This document shows positions 34,573-42,953 of a stretch of 64,000 bases of DNA, in pieces. A program made the translations under genes and the position numbers. The notes beneath the pieces were generated by a model. That model had not been told where the DNA came from. It was given only the letters and a program-made list of their open reading frames with translations, and ran no database searches. Every line of letters begins with the position of its first letter. Position 1 is the first letter of the stretch. Where the stretch lies: contig CBDAPQ010000005.1 in NCBI GenBank assembly GCA_965198485.1, positions 1,054,001 through 1,118,000 on the forward strand, read 5' to 3'. Origin of the DNA: RH-AL1 sp965198485. GTDB taxonomy: Bacteria; Pseudomonadota; Alphaproteobacteria; Rhizobiales; Beijerinckiaceae.

Positions 34573-35697
34573 ATGACCCGTTGCAAGCTCCGCTGTCTCG
34601 TTCTCGCCAGCGTCGCGGCGGGAGTCCTCGTTCCGATCGCCGCCTCGGCCCAACCCACGCTCACCGAGGTCGCCCGCTTCGATCACCAGCTCACCGGCGT
34701 CAACGTCTCCCCCGACGGGCGCATCTTCCTCAATTTTCCGCGCTGGACCGAGGACAACGCCATCTCGGTCGCCGAGCTGAAGAACGGCAAGGCCGTGGCC
34801 TATCCCGACGAGGAGTGGAATTCCTGGCGCAATGCCAGGAGGGACAAGCTCTCGGCCGCCGACCATTTCGTCTGCGTGCAGTCCGTCGTCATGGACCACG
34901 CCGGCAACCTCTGGGTGCTCGACCCCGCCGCGCCGGCGCTGTCGTTCCGCGTGCCGCAGGGCCCCAAGCTCGTGAAGATCAACATCTCGACGAACAGGGT
35001 CGAGCGTACCATCCCCTTCGGCGACGATCTCGCGCCGCAGGGCTCCTACCTCAATGACGTGCGCTTCTCGCCCGACGACAAATGGGCCTACCTCACCGAT
35101 TCCGGCGCGATCGGCTCGCTGATCGTGGTGGAGCTCGCCAGCGGCAAGGGCCGGCGCGTGCTCGCCGGCGATCCCTCGACTCAGGACGACAAGAGCGTCG
35201 AGGTGACTTACGGCGGCAAGGTGCTGCGCAAGCCCGACGGCGAGGGTGTCGCCTTCACCGCCGACGGCCTCGCGCTCTCGCCCGACGGCAAGACGGTGTA
35301 CTGGCAGGCGATCAAGGGCAAGACGCTCTACAGCCTGCCCGCCGCCGACCTGCAGAAGGCGGTCACCGAGCCGGCGTCCGAGAAGAGCCTGGCCGGCAAG
35401 GTCACGATCGTCGGCGAGAACGGCCCGGCCGACGGGCTGCTGATCAGCCACCACGACGGTAAGATGTACGTGACGGGGCCGGAGAACGACAGCATCCGCG
35501 TGCGCGACCTGACCAAGACCGGCACCAAGCCGACCATGCTGATGCAGGACAAGCGCCTGGTGTGGCCCGACACCTTCGCCGAGGGTCCGGACGGCACGAT
35601 CTACGTCTCCACCTCGCACATCCCGGATTCGGCGATGTTCAAGGCCGGCGCGCCGGCGGCGCTGCCGACGGAGCTGTGGAGCTTCAAGCCGGAGTGA
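34573..35697 (+). CDS. Exported major royal jelly/yellow-family protein
   Basis: 374 residues from the ATG that gives a signal peptide ('CLVLASVAAGVLVPIAASAQ', cleavage after ASA). The frame is open further upstream but that part lies in repeats and is not coding. The mature protein is a beta-propeller of the MRJP/yellow family: 'HQLTGVNVSPDGRIFLNFPR', 'DHAGNLWVLDPAAPA', 'YLNDVRFSPDDKWAYLTDSG', 'GLLISHHDGKMYVTGPEND' and 'DTFAEGPDGTIYVSTSHI'. Bacterial members are periplasmic and mostly uncharacterised; some are annotated as gluconolactonase-like or dopachrome-tautomerase-related. Transcribed alone, divergent from a small gene. Confidence 0.85.
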   Translation: MTRCKLRCLVLASVAAGVLVPIAASAQPTLTEVARFDHQLTGVNVSPDGRIFLNFPRWTEDNAISVAELKNGKAVAYPDEEWNSWRNARRDKLSAADHFVCVQSVVMDHAGNLWVLDPAAPALSFRVPQGPKLVKINISTNRVERTIPFGDDLAPQGSYLNDVRFSPDDKWAYLTDSGAIGSLIVVELASGKGRRVLAGDPSTQDDKSVEVTYGGKVLRKPDGEGVAFTADGLALSPDGKTVYWQAIKGKTLYSLPAADLQKAVTEPASEKSLAGKVTIVGENGPADGLLISHHDGKMYVTGPENDSIRVRDLTKTGTKPTMLMQDKRLVWPDTFAEGPDGTIYVSTSHIPDSAMFKAGAPAALPTELWSFKPE

Positions 35698-35779
35698 TCA
35701 TGCCGATGGCCGAGCGGCGATGACCGCCGTCTCGGCCCGCTAGCGTGATCGGACCTCGCGGATACGTTCATCGTTGTTC

Positions 35780-36571
35780 CTATTTCAACCGATCTAATCT
35801 CAGTCTCTGCCGCTCGTCGGTGAAGCCCCGTGCGGTCAGCAGGGCCACGGTCACGGCGGCGAGGCCGCTGGCGCCGGCGAGCAGGAACATCAGCAGGATC
35901 TGGTACTTGACGGCATCGAGCGGGTCCATGCCGGCGAGGATCTGGCCGGTCATGATGCCGGGCAGCGTGACGAGGCCGGCCGCCGACATCTGGTTGAGGA
36001 TCGGCACCATGCCGCGGCGCACCGCGCCCTTCACCAGCGGCCGCGTCGCCGCGGCGAAGGTCTCGCCCAGCGCCAGTCGCGCCTCGATGGCGGCACAGCC
36101 GCCGGCGAAGCCCTCCAGGGCGGCGTCGAGGGTCAGGCTGGCGGCATTCAGCACCGTGCCCAGGATGATGCCGGTGAGCGGCAGTGCGTAGCGCGGATCG
36201 TACCAGGGCTGCGGCCGGATCGCGGTGGTCAGCGCCAGCACGGCGGTGACGGCGGTCGCCAGCGCGACGCCGGTGCCGCCGATGACGTAGGCCGACCAGC
36301 CCTTCAGGTGCCGCTCCGGCCGTGCCGCCACCTCGCGCGCGGCGATCAGCACCATGAGGCAGAGGATGGCGAGCGTCGCCGCCGGGTTGCGCAGGGCAAA
36401 CACCAGCCGCAGCACATAGCCGACCGCGACGAGTTGCAGCGTCATGCGCGCGGCGGCGACGAGGATGCGCCGGTGCAGGCCGAGGCGGAGCCAGAGCGAC
36501 AGCGCCACGTCGACCAGCACGAGCACGGCGGCGACCGCGAGGTCGCGCGGGGTGAGCAGCACGGTCTGCAT
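35780..36571 (-). CDS. fetB: FetB-type ABC transporter permease
   Basis: 263 residues; ATG overlaps the stop of the ATPase gene as ATGA. It has about six to seven membrane helices ('LAVAAVLVLVDVALSLWLRL', 'LAILCLMVLIAAREVA', 'LPLTGIILGTVLNAASLTLD', 'LVTLPGIMTGQILAGMDPLD'). The last two segments are the most conserved part of the YbbM/FetB family (UPF0014), described in Escherichia coli as an iron exporter component that protects against oxidative stress. Partner ATPase is immediately upstream. Export of iron is inferred from the family. Confidence 0.87.
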   Translation of the reverse strand: MQTVLLTPRDLAVAAVLVLVDVALSLWLRLGLHRRILVAAARMTLQLVAVGYVLRLVFALRNPAATLAILCLMVLIAAREVAARPERHLKGWSAYVIGGTGVALATAVTAVLALTTAIRPQPWYDPRYALPLTGIILGTVLNAASLTLDAALEGFAGGCAAIEARLALGETFAAATRPLVKGAVRRGMVPILNQMSAAGLVTLPGIMTGQILAGMDPLDAVKYQILLMFLLAGASGLAAVTVALLTARGFTDERQRLRLDRLK

Positions 36572-37182
36572 CAGGCGGCGTGCCCCGGGGCGAGCCGTCC
36601 GGCGACCAACGTGTGGCGACGCGCGCCGAGCCGCTCGGCGAAGGCGGCATCGTGGGTCACGACCACCAGCACCAGGCCGCGAAGCAAGGTGTCGTGCAGC
36701 AGCGCCGCGACGGCGGCGATGCTGACCGGATCGAGCGCGGAGGTCGGCTCGTCGAGGAGAAGCGCGTCGGGGCCGCGGGCGAGGGCGCGGAGCAGCGCGA
36801 GCCGCTGCCGTTCGCCGGTGGACAGCGTCGCGACGGCGCGGTCCATCACGTCGGCGGGCAACCCGAGCCGCGCCACATTGATCGTTTTCGGGTCCGGCGA
36901 AAAATGCGCGGCGACATCGGGTGCCCACCAGCCCGGTTCGGCCGGCACCAGGCCGACCCGCCTGCGCCATTCAGGCGCCGGCATCGTGGCGCGGCGGAGC
37001 GGACCGAGGCAAACCTCGCCCTCGCCCGGATCGAGATCGGCAACGAGACGCAACAGCAGGCTCTTGCCGGCACCGGACGGTCCGAGGATCGCCGCGGCGC
37101 TGCCCGGTTCGACGCGAAGGTCAATCGGGCCTAGACCTCGCCCCCGCAATCCCCCGAGAACCAGTGGACCGACCGGGGCCAC
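36571..37182 (-). CDS. fetA: FetA-type ABC transporter ATPase
   Basis: About 203 residues. Walker A 'GPSGAGKS', signature region 'LSTGERQRLALLRALARGPD', Walker B 'ALLLDEPTSALDP' and switch histidine in 'LVVVTHDAAF'. It powers the FetB permease. Length fits the short YbbL/FetA family. The start is uncertain: the GTG at 37182 sits right after a terminator T-run and has no ribosome-binding site, so a start a few codons later, or translation from a message initiated inside the terminator, is possible. Longer frames upstream are an out-of-frame reading of the Gly/Tyr-rich gene and were rejected. Confidence 0.8.
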   Translation of the reverse strand: MAPVGPLVLGGLRGRGLGPIDLRVEPGSAAAILGPSGAGKSLLLRLVADLDPGEGEVCLGPLRRATMPAPEWRRRVGLVPAEPGWWAPDVAAHFSPDPKTINVARLGLPADVMDRAVATLSTGERQRLALLRALARGPDALLLDEPTSALDPVSIAAVAALLHDTLLRGLVLVVVTHDAAFAERLGARRHTLVAGRLAPGHAA

Positions 37183-37183
37183 C

Positions 37184-37212
37184 AAAGAAAAAGGCCCCGC
37201 CGAAGCGGGGCC
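37184..37212 (-). terminator. Rho-independent terminator
   Basis: On the minus strand GGCCCCGC-TTCG-GCGGGGCC (37193-37212) forms an 8-bp GC stem with a tetraloop, followed by a run of Ts with one interruption (AAAGAAAAA on the plus strand, 37184-37192). It lies 19 bases after the Gly/Tyr-rich gene and directly before the fetA start. Confidence 0.9.
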
Positions 37213-37231
37213 CCTGTCGAAGATGGATGGC

Positions 37232-37672
37232 TCAGTAGCCGTAGCCGTAGTACCCACCATAACCGCCGTACCCGCAGCGGCCATAGCCGTAACCGTAGCC
37301 ACCATAGTACCCGCCGTAGCCGCAGCCACCGTAGCCATAGCCGGCAAGGCTGCCGAGCAGGAGGCCGGTGCCGAGGCCGTAGCCATAGCCGCCGTAGCCG
37401 CGACCATAGCCATAGCCGTAGCCGCGCCCGTAGCCGTAACCACGGCCGTAGCCGCCGTAGCCACGGCCATAGCCGCCGCCGAAACCACGTCCGCCGAAGC
37501 CACGACCACCACCACCGAAGCCGCCGCCATGGCCGCCACCAAACCCGCCGCCGCCGTGGCCGCCACCACCGCCGCCACGCGCGTCAGCCACGCCCGGTAC
37601 GGCGGCAACGCCGGCCACGATCGTCAGCGCCGAAGCGCCGGCGATCATTGTCTTTTTGAGAAAGCCGTTCAT
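37232..37672 (-). CDS. Gly/Tyr-rich exported protein
   Basis: 146 residues from ATG with AGGAGG at 6 bases. Signal peptide 'MIAGASALTIVAGVAAVPGV' and cleavage near 'ADA|RGG'. The mature part is almost entirely glycine, tyrosine and arginine with repeated GYGRGYG and GGYGY units and two cysteines ('GGCGYGG', 'GRCGYGG'). Such proteins are found at the cell surface of many Hyphomicrobiales and are of unknown role. A strong terminator follows. The adjacent start of an Lhr-type helicase is divergent. Confidence 0.75.
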   Translation of the reverse strand: MNGFLKKTMIAGASALTIVAGVAAVPGVADARGGGGGGHGGGGFGGGHGGGFGGGGRGFGGRGFGGGYGRGYGGYGRGYGYGRGYGYGYGRGYGGYGYGLGTGLLLGSLAGYGYGGCGYGGYYGGYGYGYGRCGYGGYGGYYGYGY

Positions 37673-37847
37673 GAACATCCTCCTGAAACGAGAGCTCTTG
37701 TGCAACAACGCTACCGGGACCCCGATGGTCCCGCGCCGCTGAACGAGCGCTGGACTCCATGTGGGGCTTGCTAGCGAAACGTCGCCCTGCGAGGTCATCA
37801 CTTGAATGCGAGCGGAGATGGAAGCGTTTCCCTCGTTCATGATTAAA

Positions 37848-37859
37848 TTTGGGCCCAAA
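37848..37859. promoter_or_regulatory. Perfect 12-bp palindrome TTTGGGCCCAAA
   Basis: TTTGGGCCCAAA is self-complementary over all 12 bases and lies in the divergent region between the Gly/Tyr-rich gene and the helicase gene. It could be an operator for a dimeric regulator. There is no second copy nearby. Confidence 0.35.
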
Positions 37860-37944
37860 CCTCATTCAGTCGATGTTCATCTCCGGCCCCGCCTCTTGCG
37901 ACGGCACCGCTCGGCACACTCCACCTGCGGCACAAGGATGCGCC

Positions 37945-40647
37945 ATGCTGGCAAGCGGGCCGCCTGCGGCCCTATACTGCGGCGTGACTTCGCACCCTCG
38001 CCCGCCAGACATCGCGACGACCACGACCCTGCCCGCGCGCTTCGCCGGCTGGTTCGCCGCGCGGGGCTGGCAGCCCAGGCCGCACCAGCTCGCCCTGCTG
38101 ACTGCGGCGCAGGCGGGTGACGACGCGCTGCTGATCGCCCCCACCGGCGCCGGCAAGACGCTGGCCGGCTTCCTGCCGAGCCTCGTCGAGCTGGCCGACC
38201 CGTCGCGCCGCGGCAACCGGCCCGGCAAGCGGCTGCATACGCTCTACATCTCGCCGCTGAAGGCGCTGGCGGTCGACGTCGAGCGCAACCTGCGCATCCC
38301 GGCCGCCGACATGGCGCTCGGCCTCTCGATCGAGACGCGCACCGGCGACACCTCGGTGGCCAAGCGCAAGCGCCAGCGCGCCGCGCCGCCCGACATCCTG
38401 CTGACCACGCCCGAGCAGCTGGCGCTGCTGCTGGCATCGCCGGACTCGCACACCCTGTTCGCCGACCTGCGCCGCGTGATCTTCGACGAGCTCCACGCCA
38501 TCACGACGAGCAAGCGCGGCGACCTGCTGAGCCTGGATCTCGCCAGGCTCAGGGCCATCGCGCCGGCGATGCGCGCCACCGGTCTGTCGGCCACCGTGCG
38601 CGAGCCGGCCGAGCTGCAGCGATGGCTGGTGGGGCAGGGCGCATCCTCCCCCTCGCGCGGCACGGCGGAGGATGTCCCCCGCCTCCGCCTCGCCCGCCTC
38701 ATCGTGGCGCCGGCGGGCGCCACGGCCGACCTCTCGATCCTCGACACCGAGCAGCGCATGCCGTGGTCCGGGCATTCCGCCCGCCACGCGCTCGCCGAGG
38801 TGTACGCCATGGTCAAGCGCGCCGGCATGACGCTGATCTTCGTCAACACCCGCAGCCAGGCGGAATTCATCTTCCAGGCGTTGTGGCGCATCAACGAGGA
38901 CACGCTGCCCATCGCGCTGCACCACGGCTCGCTCGACGCGGGCCAGCGCCGTCGCGTCGAGGAGGCGATGGCGGCCGGTCGCCTCAAGGCGGTGGTGTGC
39001 ACCTCGACGCTCGATCTCGGCATCGACTGGGGCGACGTCGACCTCGTGGTCAACATCGGCGCGCCCAAGGGCGCGTCGCGCCTGATGCAGCGCATCGGCC
39101 GCGCCAACCATCGGCTCGACGAGCCCTCCGTCGCGGTGCTGGTGCCCTCCAACCGCTTCGAGGTGCTGGAATGCCGCGCCGCGGTCGAGGCGGCCGCGAT
39201 CGGCGCGCAGGACACGGCGGTGGCGCGGGCCGGCGCGCTCGACGTGCTGTGCCAGCACATCCTCGGCATGGCCTGCGCCGGGCCCTTCGCCGCCGACGAC
39301 CTCTACGCCGAGATCACCTCCGCCGAGCCCTACGCCGGCGTCACCCGCGACACGTTCGAGCGCGCCTTGCGCTTCGTCGCCCACGGCGGCTACGCGCTGG
39401 CCGGCTACGAGCGCTTCGCCAAGATCAAGGAGACGATCGACGAACACGGCGAGGTGCGATGGCGCATCGCAAACGGCCGCGTCGCCCAGACCTACCGCAT
39501 GAACGTCGGCACCATCGTCGAGGCATCCTCTTTGAAGGTGCGACTGGTACACGGCAAAGGCGCCGCCAAGGGTGGCGCCAAGGGCACTGCCGGCACGGAG
39601 GGCGGCAGCGAGGTCTACACCGGGCCGCTGCGGCGCGGCGGCCGCGTCCTCGGCGAGCTCGAGGAGGGTTTCTTGGAAAGCCTGGTGCCGGGCGACACCT
39701 TCCTCTTCGGCGGCGAGATCCTCGCCCTGCAGGGCATCGTCGAGAACGAGGCGCTGGTCACCCGCTCGCGCAGCGACACGCCCCGGGTGCCCTCCTATGC
39801 CGGCGGCAAGTTCCCGCTCTCGACCTATCTCGCCGCCGGCGTGCGCCGGCTGCTGGCCGAACCCGACCATTGGGGCGCCATGCCGATGCAGGTCACGGAA
39901 TGGTTGGAGCTGCAACGGGAGCGCTCGGCCCTGCCCGCCCCCGACACGCTCCTGGTGGAGACCTTCCCCAGGGGCGGTCGCTTCTTCCTGGTGTGCTACC
40001 CTTTCGAGGGGAGGCTCGCCCACCAGACGCTCGGCATGCTGCTCACCCGCCGCATGGAGCGCGCCTACCTCAAGCCGCTCGGTTTCGTCGCCAACGACTA
40101 CGCCATGGCGGTCTGGCTCAAGACCGATATCGGCCTGCGCGCGGAGCAGGGCCTGGTATCGATCGACGAGCTGTTTTCCCAGGACATGCTGGGCGACGAC
40201 CTCGAAGAGTGGCTGCAGGAGAGCGCCCTGATGAAGCGCACCTTCCGGCAGAACGCGATCATCTCGGGGCTGATCGAGCGCAACCAGTTCGGGCAGGAGA
40301 AGACCGGGCGGCAGATGACGATCTCCACCGACCTGATCTACGACGTCCTGCGCCGGCACGAACCCGAACATATTCTCCTCCAGGCCGCCCGCCTCGATGC
40401 CTCCACCGGCCTGCTCGACATCGTGCGCCTGGCCGCGATGCTGGAACGCATCCGCGGCCGCGTGCTGCACAAGGCGCTCGACAAGATCTCCCCGCTCGCC
40501 GTCCCCATCATGCTGGAGGCCGGCAAGGAGAAGGTCATGGGCGACGCCCGCGAGGACATCCTCGCCGAGGCCGAAGCCGAGCTGATCAGGGAAGCGATGG
40601 GGGACGCCGCGCGAGGGGACGGAAAGCGGGGCGCGCGAGGAAAATAG
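37945..40647 (+). CDS. lhr: Lhr-type DEXH helicase (ligase-associated)
   Basis: 900 residues from ATG with AAGGA at 6 bases; an open frame begins at 37849 but lacks a ribosome-binding site. Motifs: Walker A 'APTGAGKT', motif II 'FDELHAI' (DELH box), motif III 'GLSATV', motif IV-VI region 'VCTSTLDLGIDWGDVDLVVN' and 'QRIGRANHR'. A winged-helix domain and the Lhr C-terminal core follow. This is the long-form 'ligase-associated DNA damage response DEXH box helicase', a 3'-5' DNA helicase implicated in repair. In many genomes it is next to an ATP-dependent DNA ligase, an exonuclease and a phosphoesterase; none of these is adjacent here. Confidence 0.9.
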   Translation: MLASGPPAALYCGVTSHPRPPDIATTTTLPARFAGWFAARGWQPRPHQLALLTAAQAGDDALLIAPTGAGKTLAGFLPSLVELADPSRRGNRPGKRLHTLYISPLKALAVDVERNLRIPAADMALGLSIETRTGDTSVAKRKRQRAAPPDILLTTPEQLALLLASPDSHTLFADLRRVIFDELHAITTSKRGDLLSLDLARLRAIAPAMRATGLSATVREPAELQRWLVGQGASSPSRGTAEDVPRLRLARLIVAPAGATADLSILDTEQRMPWSGHSARHALAEVYAMVKRAGMTLIFVNTRSQAEFIFQALWRINEDTLPIALHHGSLDAGQRRRVEEAMAAGRLKAVVCTSTLDLGIDWGDVDLVVNIGAPKGASRLMQRIGRANHRLDEPSVAVLVPSNRFEVLECRAAVEAAAIGAQDTAVARAGALDVLCQHILGMACAGPFAADDLYAEITSAEPYAGVTRDTFERALRFVAHGGYALAGYERFAKIKETIDEHGEVRWRIANGRVAQTYRMNVGTIVEASSLKVRLVHGKGAAKGGAKGTAGTEGGSEVYTGPLRRGGRVLGELEEGFLESLVPGDTFLFGGEILALQGIVENEALVTRSRSDTPRVPSYAGGKFPLSTYLAAGVRRLLAEPDHWGAMPMQVTEWLELQRERSALPAPDTLLVETFPRGGRFFLVCYPFEGRLAHQTLGMLLTRRMERAYLKPLGFVANDYAMAVWLKTDIGLRAEQGLVSIDELFSQDMLGDDLEEWLQESALMKRTFRQNAIISGLIERNQFGQEKTGRQMTISTDLIYDVLRRHEPEHILLQAARLDASTGLLDIVRLAAMLERIRGRVLHKALDKISPLAVPIMLEAGKEKVMGDAREDILAEAEAELIREAMGDAARGDGKRGARGK

Positions 40648-40797
40648 CCGTTTCCGGGGGTGGCGCAAGGGGGTCGGCGCGCCGGGTCGTTAGGGGTCGG
40701 ACAAGGATGCGACGGGAGCTTGTCTCTTGAGGCACGCGGTAAAAAGACGGCGGGGGTTGATCGGGTTTGATCCGTCGCGACGTCAAGCTCCCGCCCC

Positions 40798-40929
40798 CGT
40801 CTTTCGGGGCGAGCGGAGCGAGAGCCCGGAACCCATGGCAACGCGCGCCCAAGAAAGGGCGGCACTTTTGCCACCCACCGGCATCCGCGCGATGGGTTCC
40901 GGGCTCGCCTGCGGCGCCTCGGAAAGACG
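40798..40929. repeat. Palindromic repeat family A, copy 3
   Basis: Left arm CGTCTTTCGGGGCGAGCG through GAACCCATGG; right arm GATGGGTTCCGGGCTCGCC through GGAAAGACG. About 132 bp, near-symmetrical, with the same boundaries as the other family A copies. The stretch 40648-41050 between helicase and cupin holds nothing else, though a partial arm (AAAAAGACGG) occurs near 40742. Confidence 0.75.
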
Positions 40930-41050
40930 GAGGTGGCTGCGTCTTGACCGTCCTCGATCATTTATGGGTAGGCGCGCTCTACGCTCGCAAGCGACAGAGC
41001 GGAACCTGAGCCATGGCTCGCCCCTTGCCGGATGCAAGGAGACTGACCCC

Positions 41051-41368
41051 ATGACCATCTCGAAGATCAGCACCACGGGCGCCAAGACCGGGCCGGACGG
41101 CGACCTGCTGCTCGCCGGCGGAGCGCACATGTCGCTGCGGCTGTGGAAGACCGAAGGCGTGCAGGAGAAGCCGTCGCACCGCTCCAGCTACGAGACGCTG
41201 GGCTACGTCATCGGCGGCCGCGCCGAGCTGACGATCGAGGGCGAGAGCGTGGCGCTCGAGCCGGGCGATTCCTACCTCGTGCCGGCCAACGCCGAGCATG
41301 CCTACAAGATCATCGAGCCGTTCACCGCGCTGGAGGCGGTGTCGCCGGCGATGAAGGCGCAGGGATAG
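41051..41368 (+). CDS. Small cupin-domain protein
   Basis: 105 residues from ATG (AAGGAGA upstream). Single cupin barrel: first motif region 'HRSSYETLGYVIGGRAELTI' and second 'LEPGDSYLVPANAEHAYKII', with the histidines and glutamate typical of a mononuclear metal site. Small single-domain cupins have many roles and no neighbour points to a function. It stands alone between palindromic repeats. Confidence 0.8.
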   Translation: MTISKISTTGAKTGPDGDLLLAGGAHMSLRLWKTEGVQEKPSHRSSYETLGYVIGGRAELTIEGESVALEPGDSYLVPANAEHAYKIIEPFTALEAVSPAMKAQG

Positions 41369-41372
41369 TCTC

Positions 41373-41525
41373 CCCTTGTACCTTGCGGGAGAGTCGGCCG
41401 AAGGCTGGATGCGGTCGCGTCACTTCTCTTCGTAGGGGCTCTCTCCGCGTCGAGGGATCCTTGAGGAAAGGCTGCCCGACCCCTTATCCGCCTTTCGGGC
41501 CCCTTCTCCCGCAAGAGGGAGAAGC
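41373..41525. repeat. Palindromic intergenic repeat (CTTGCGGGAGA type)
   Basis: The left arm contains CTTGCGGGAGAGTCGGCCGAAGG and the right arm CTTCTCCCGCAAGAGGGAGAAG, so the outer segments are inverted copies of each other. Such elements of about 150 bp are common between genes in Hyphomicrobiales. It lies directly after the cupin gene. Confidence 0.6.
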
Positions 41526-41953
41526 GGTCTCGGCGAGACCGCGACTCTTCCTATTAGCCGCTTCCATCGCGAGGTCAGAGCACGGCTGCGGCGAGCACGG
41601 GCGTACCCAGGACGACATCGCGCGCTGATCGGCCGACACAGGGTGGCATCGGCCCCTTGCACTACGCTTCGCATGATCCCTCCTCCCGCCTTGCCGAGGA
41701 GGGTCCGCTCCAATTTCACTGCGCCGAACTCAAAAAGATTTCCCCTTTCGTCGGAGAGCCTTGGCCTTGCACGGGCTCGGCTTCTGCTTCACGGTTCGGT
41801 CCGAGTGAAGAGCGGCCGGGATGAACCCCGAGCCGCCGGGCTGGGCGGAACGTGCCGAGGCGACCAGGAGGATGACGTGCCTGGCGCGTCGGGGTCCGGG
41901 CCTGCCGTGACGCGCCGCCGGCTTCACGCGTTCGAAGCCAAGGTCTGGTGGTC
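41526..41953. other. Intergenic stretch before hprA
   Basis: About 430 bp without a recognisable gene. Some frames are open on both strands but none shows a domain or a ribosome-binding site. A promoter for the serine-cycle genes is expected here; no -35/-10 pair could be placed with confidence. Confidence 0.4.
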
Positions 41954-42889
41954 ATGCAGCATAAAGTCGTCTTCCTGGATCGCGAGAGCGTGGGGGCGGA
42001 CGTCCGCGGGTTCGGCTTCGACCACCGATACGAGGAGCACGAGGCGACCGAGGTCCACGAGATCGTGGATCGGCTGAGAGGCGCCACGGTGGCCGTGATC
42101 AACAAGGTGCCGATGCGCGCCGACACGCTGGCGCAGCTGCCCGACCTCAAGCTCATCGCGGTGGCCGCGACCGGCACCGACTGCATCGACAAGGCCGCCG
42201 CCAAGGAGCGCGGCATCGCGGTCGTCAACATCCGCAACTACGCCTTCAACACCGTGCCCGAGCACGTGATCGCGCTGATGTTCGCGCTCAAGCGCAAGCT
42301 CGTGAACTACCACAACGACGTGCGGAACGGCGTCTGGAATAACTCACGGCAGTTCTGCTTCTTCGACCACGACATCCACGACGTGGCCGGTTCGACCATC
42401 GGCATCGTCGGCTACGGCGCGATCGGCAAGTCGATCGGCAAGCGCTGCGAGGCGCTCGGCATGAAGGTCCTGGCCTACGACGTGGTGCCCCAGGAAGGTA
42501 CCGTCGATTTCGAGACGATCCTGCGCGAGAGCGACGTCATCACGCTTCACGCGCCGCTGACGGCCGACACGCGCAACATGATCGGCGCGGACGAACTCGG
42601 GAAGATGAAGAAGAGCGCGGTGCTGATCAACACCGCCCGCGGCGGCCTCGTCGACGAGAAGGCTTTGGCCGAGGCGCTCAAGGCCGGCACGATCGCCGGC
42701 GCCGGCTTCGACGTGCTGACCGAGGAGCCGCCGCGCAACGGCAACGTCTTGCTCGACCCGTCCATTCCCAACCTCATCGTGACGCCGCACGTCGCCTGGG
42801 CGAGCCGCGAGGCGATGCAGATCCTCGCCGACCAGCTCGTCGACAATGTCGAGGCCTTCGTCGGCGGCAAGCCCAAGAACGTCGTCTGA
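41954..42889 (+). CDS. hprA: Hydroxypyruvate reductase (serine cycle)
   Basis: 311 residues. It reduces hydroxypyruvate to D-glycerate with NADH in the serine cycle. It is a D-2-hydroxyacid dehydrogenase: 'VAATGTDCIDKAAAKERGI', NAD-binding 'IGIVGYGAIGKSIGKRCEAL', 'INTARGGLVDEKALAEALKA' and the catalytic His in 'VTPHVAWAS'. Short insertions 'NYAFNTVPEHVIALMFALKR' and 'NNSRQFCFFDHDIHDVAGS' resemble HprA of Methylobacterium extorquens as I recall it. ATG at 41954 chosen over a GTG two codons earlier. It is the first gene of the hprA-mtkA-mtkB-mcl cluster. Confidence 0.88.
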   Translation: MQHKVVFLDRESVGADVRGFGFDHRYEEHEATEVHEIVDRLRGATVAVINKVPMRADTLAQLPDLKLIAVAATGTDCIDKAAAKERGIAVVNIRNYAFNTVPEHVIALMFALKRKLVNYHNDVRNGVWNNSRQFCFFDHDIHDVAGSTIGIVGYGAIGKSIGKRCEALGMKVLAYDVVPQEGTVDFETILRESDVITLHAPLTADTRNMIGADELGKMKKSAVLINTARGGLVDEKALAEALKAGTIAGAGFDVLTEEPPRNGNVLLDPSIPNLIVTPHVAWASREAMQILADQLVDNVEAFVGGKPKNVV

Positions 42890-42953
42890 GACCATCGTCT
42901 AGAACACGCACCAAGCCGACCGGCCGCAGAGCCGGCGCAAGGGAGAAGCCCTG

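Noticed and set aside
36571..37608. A 345-residue version of FetA with an Ala/Val-rich N-terminus
   Set aside because: The extra 142 residues are the Gly/Tyr-rich gene read in another frame, across a strong terminator.
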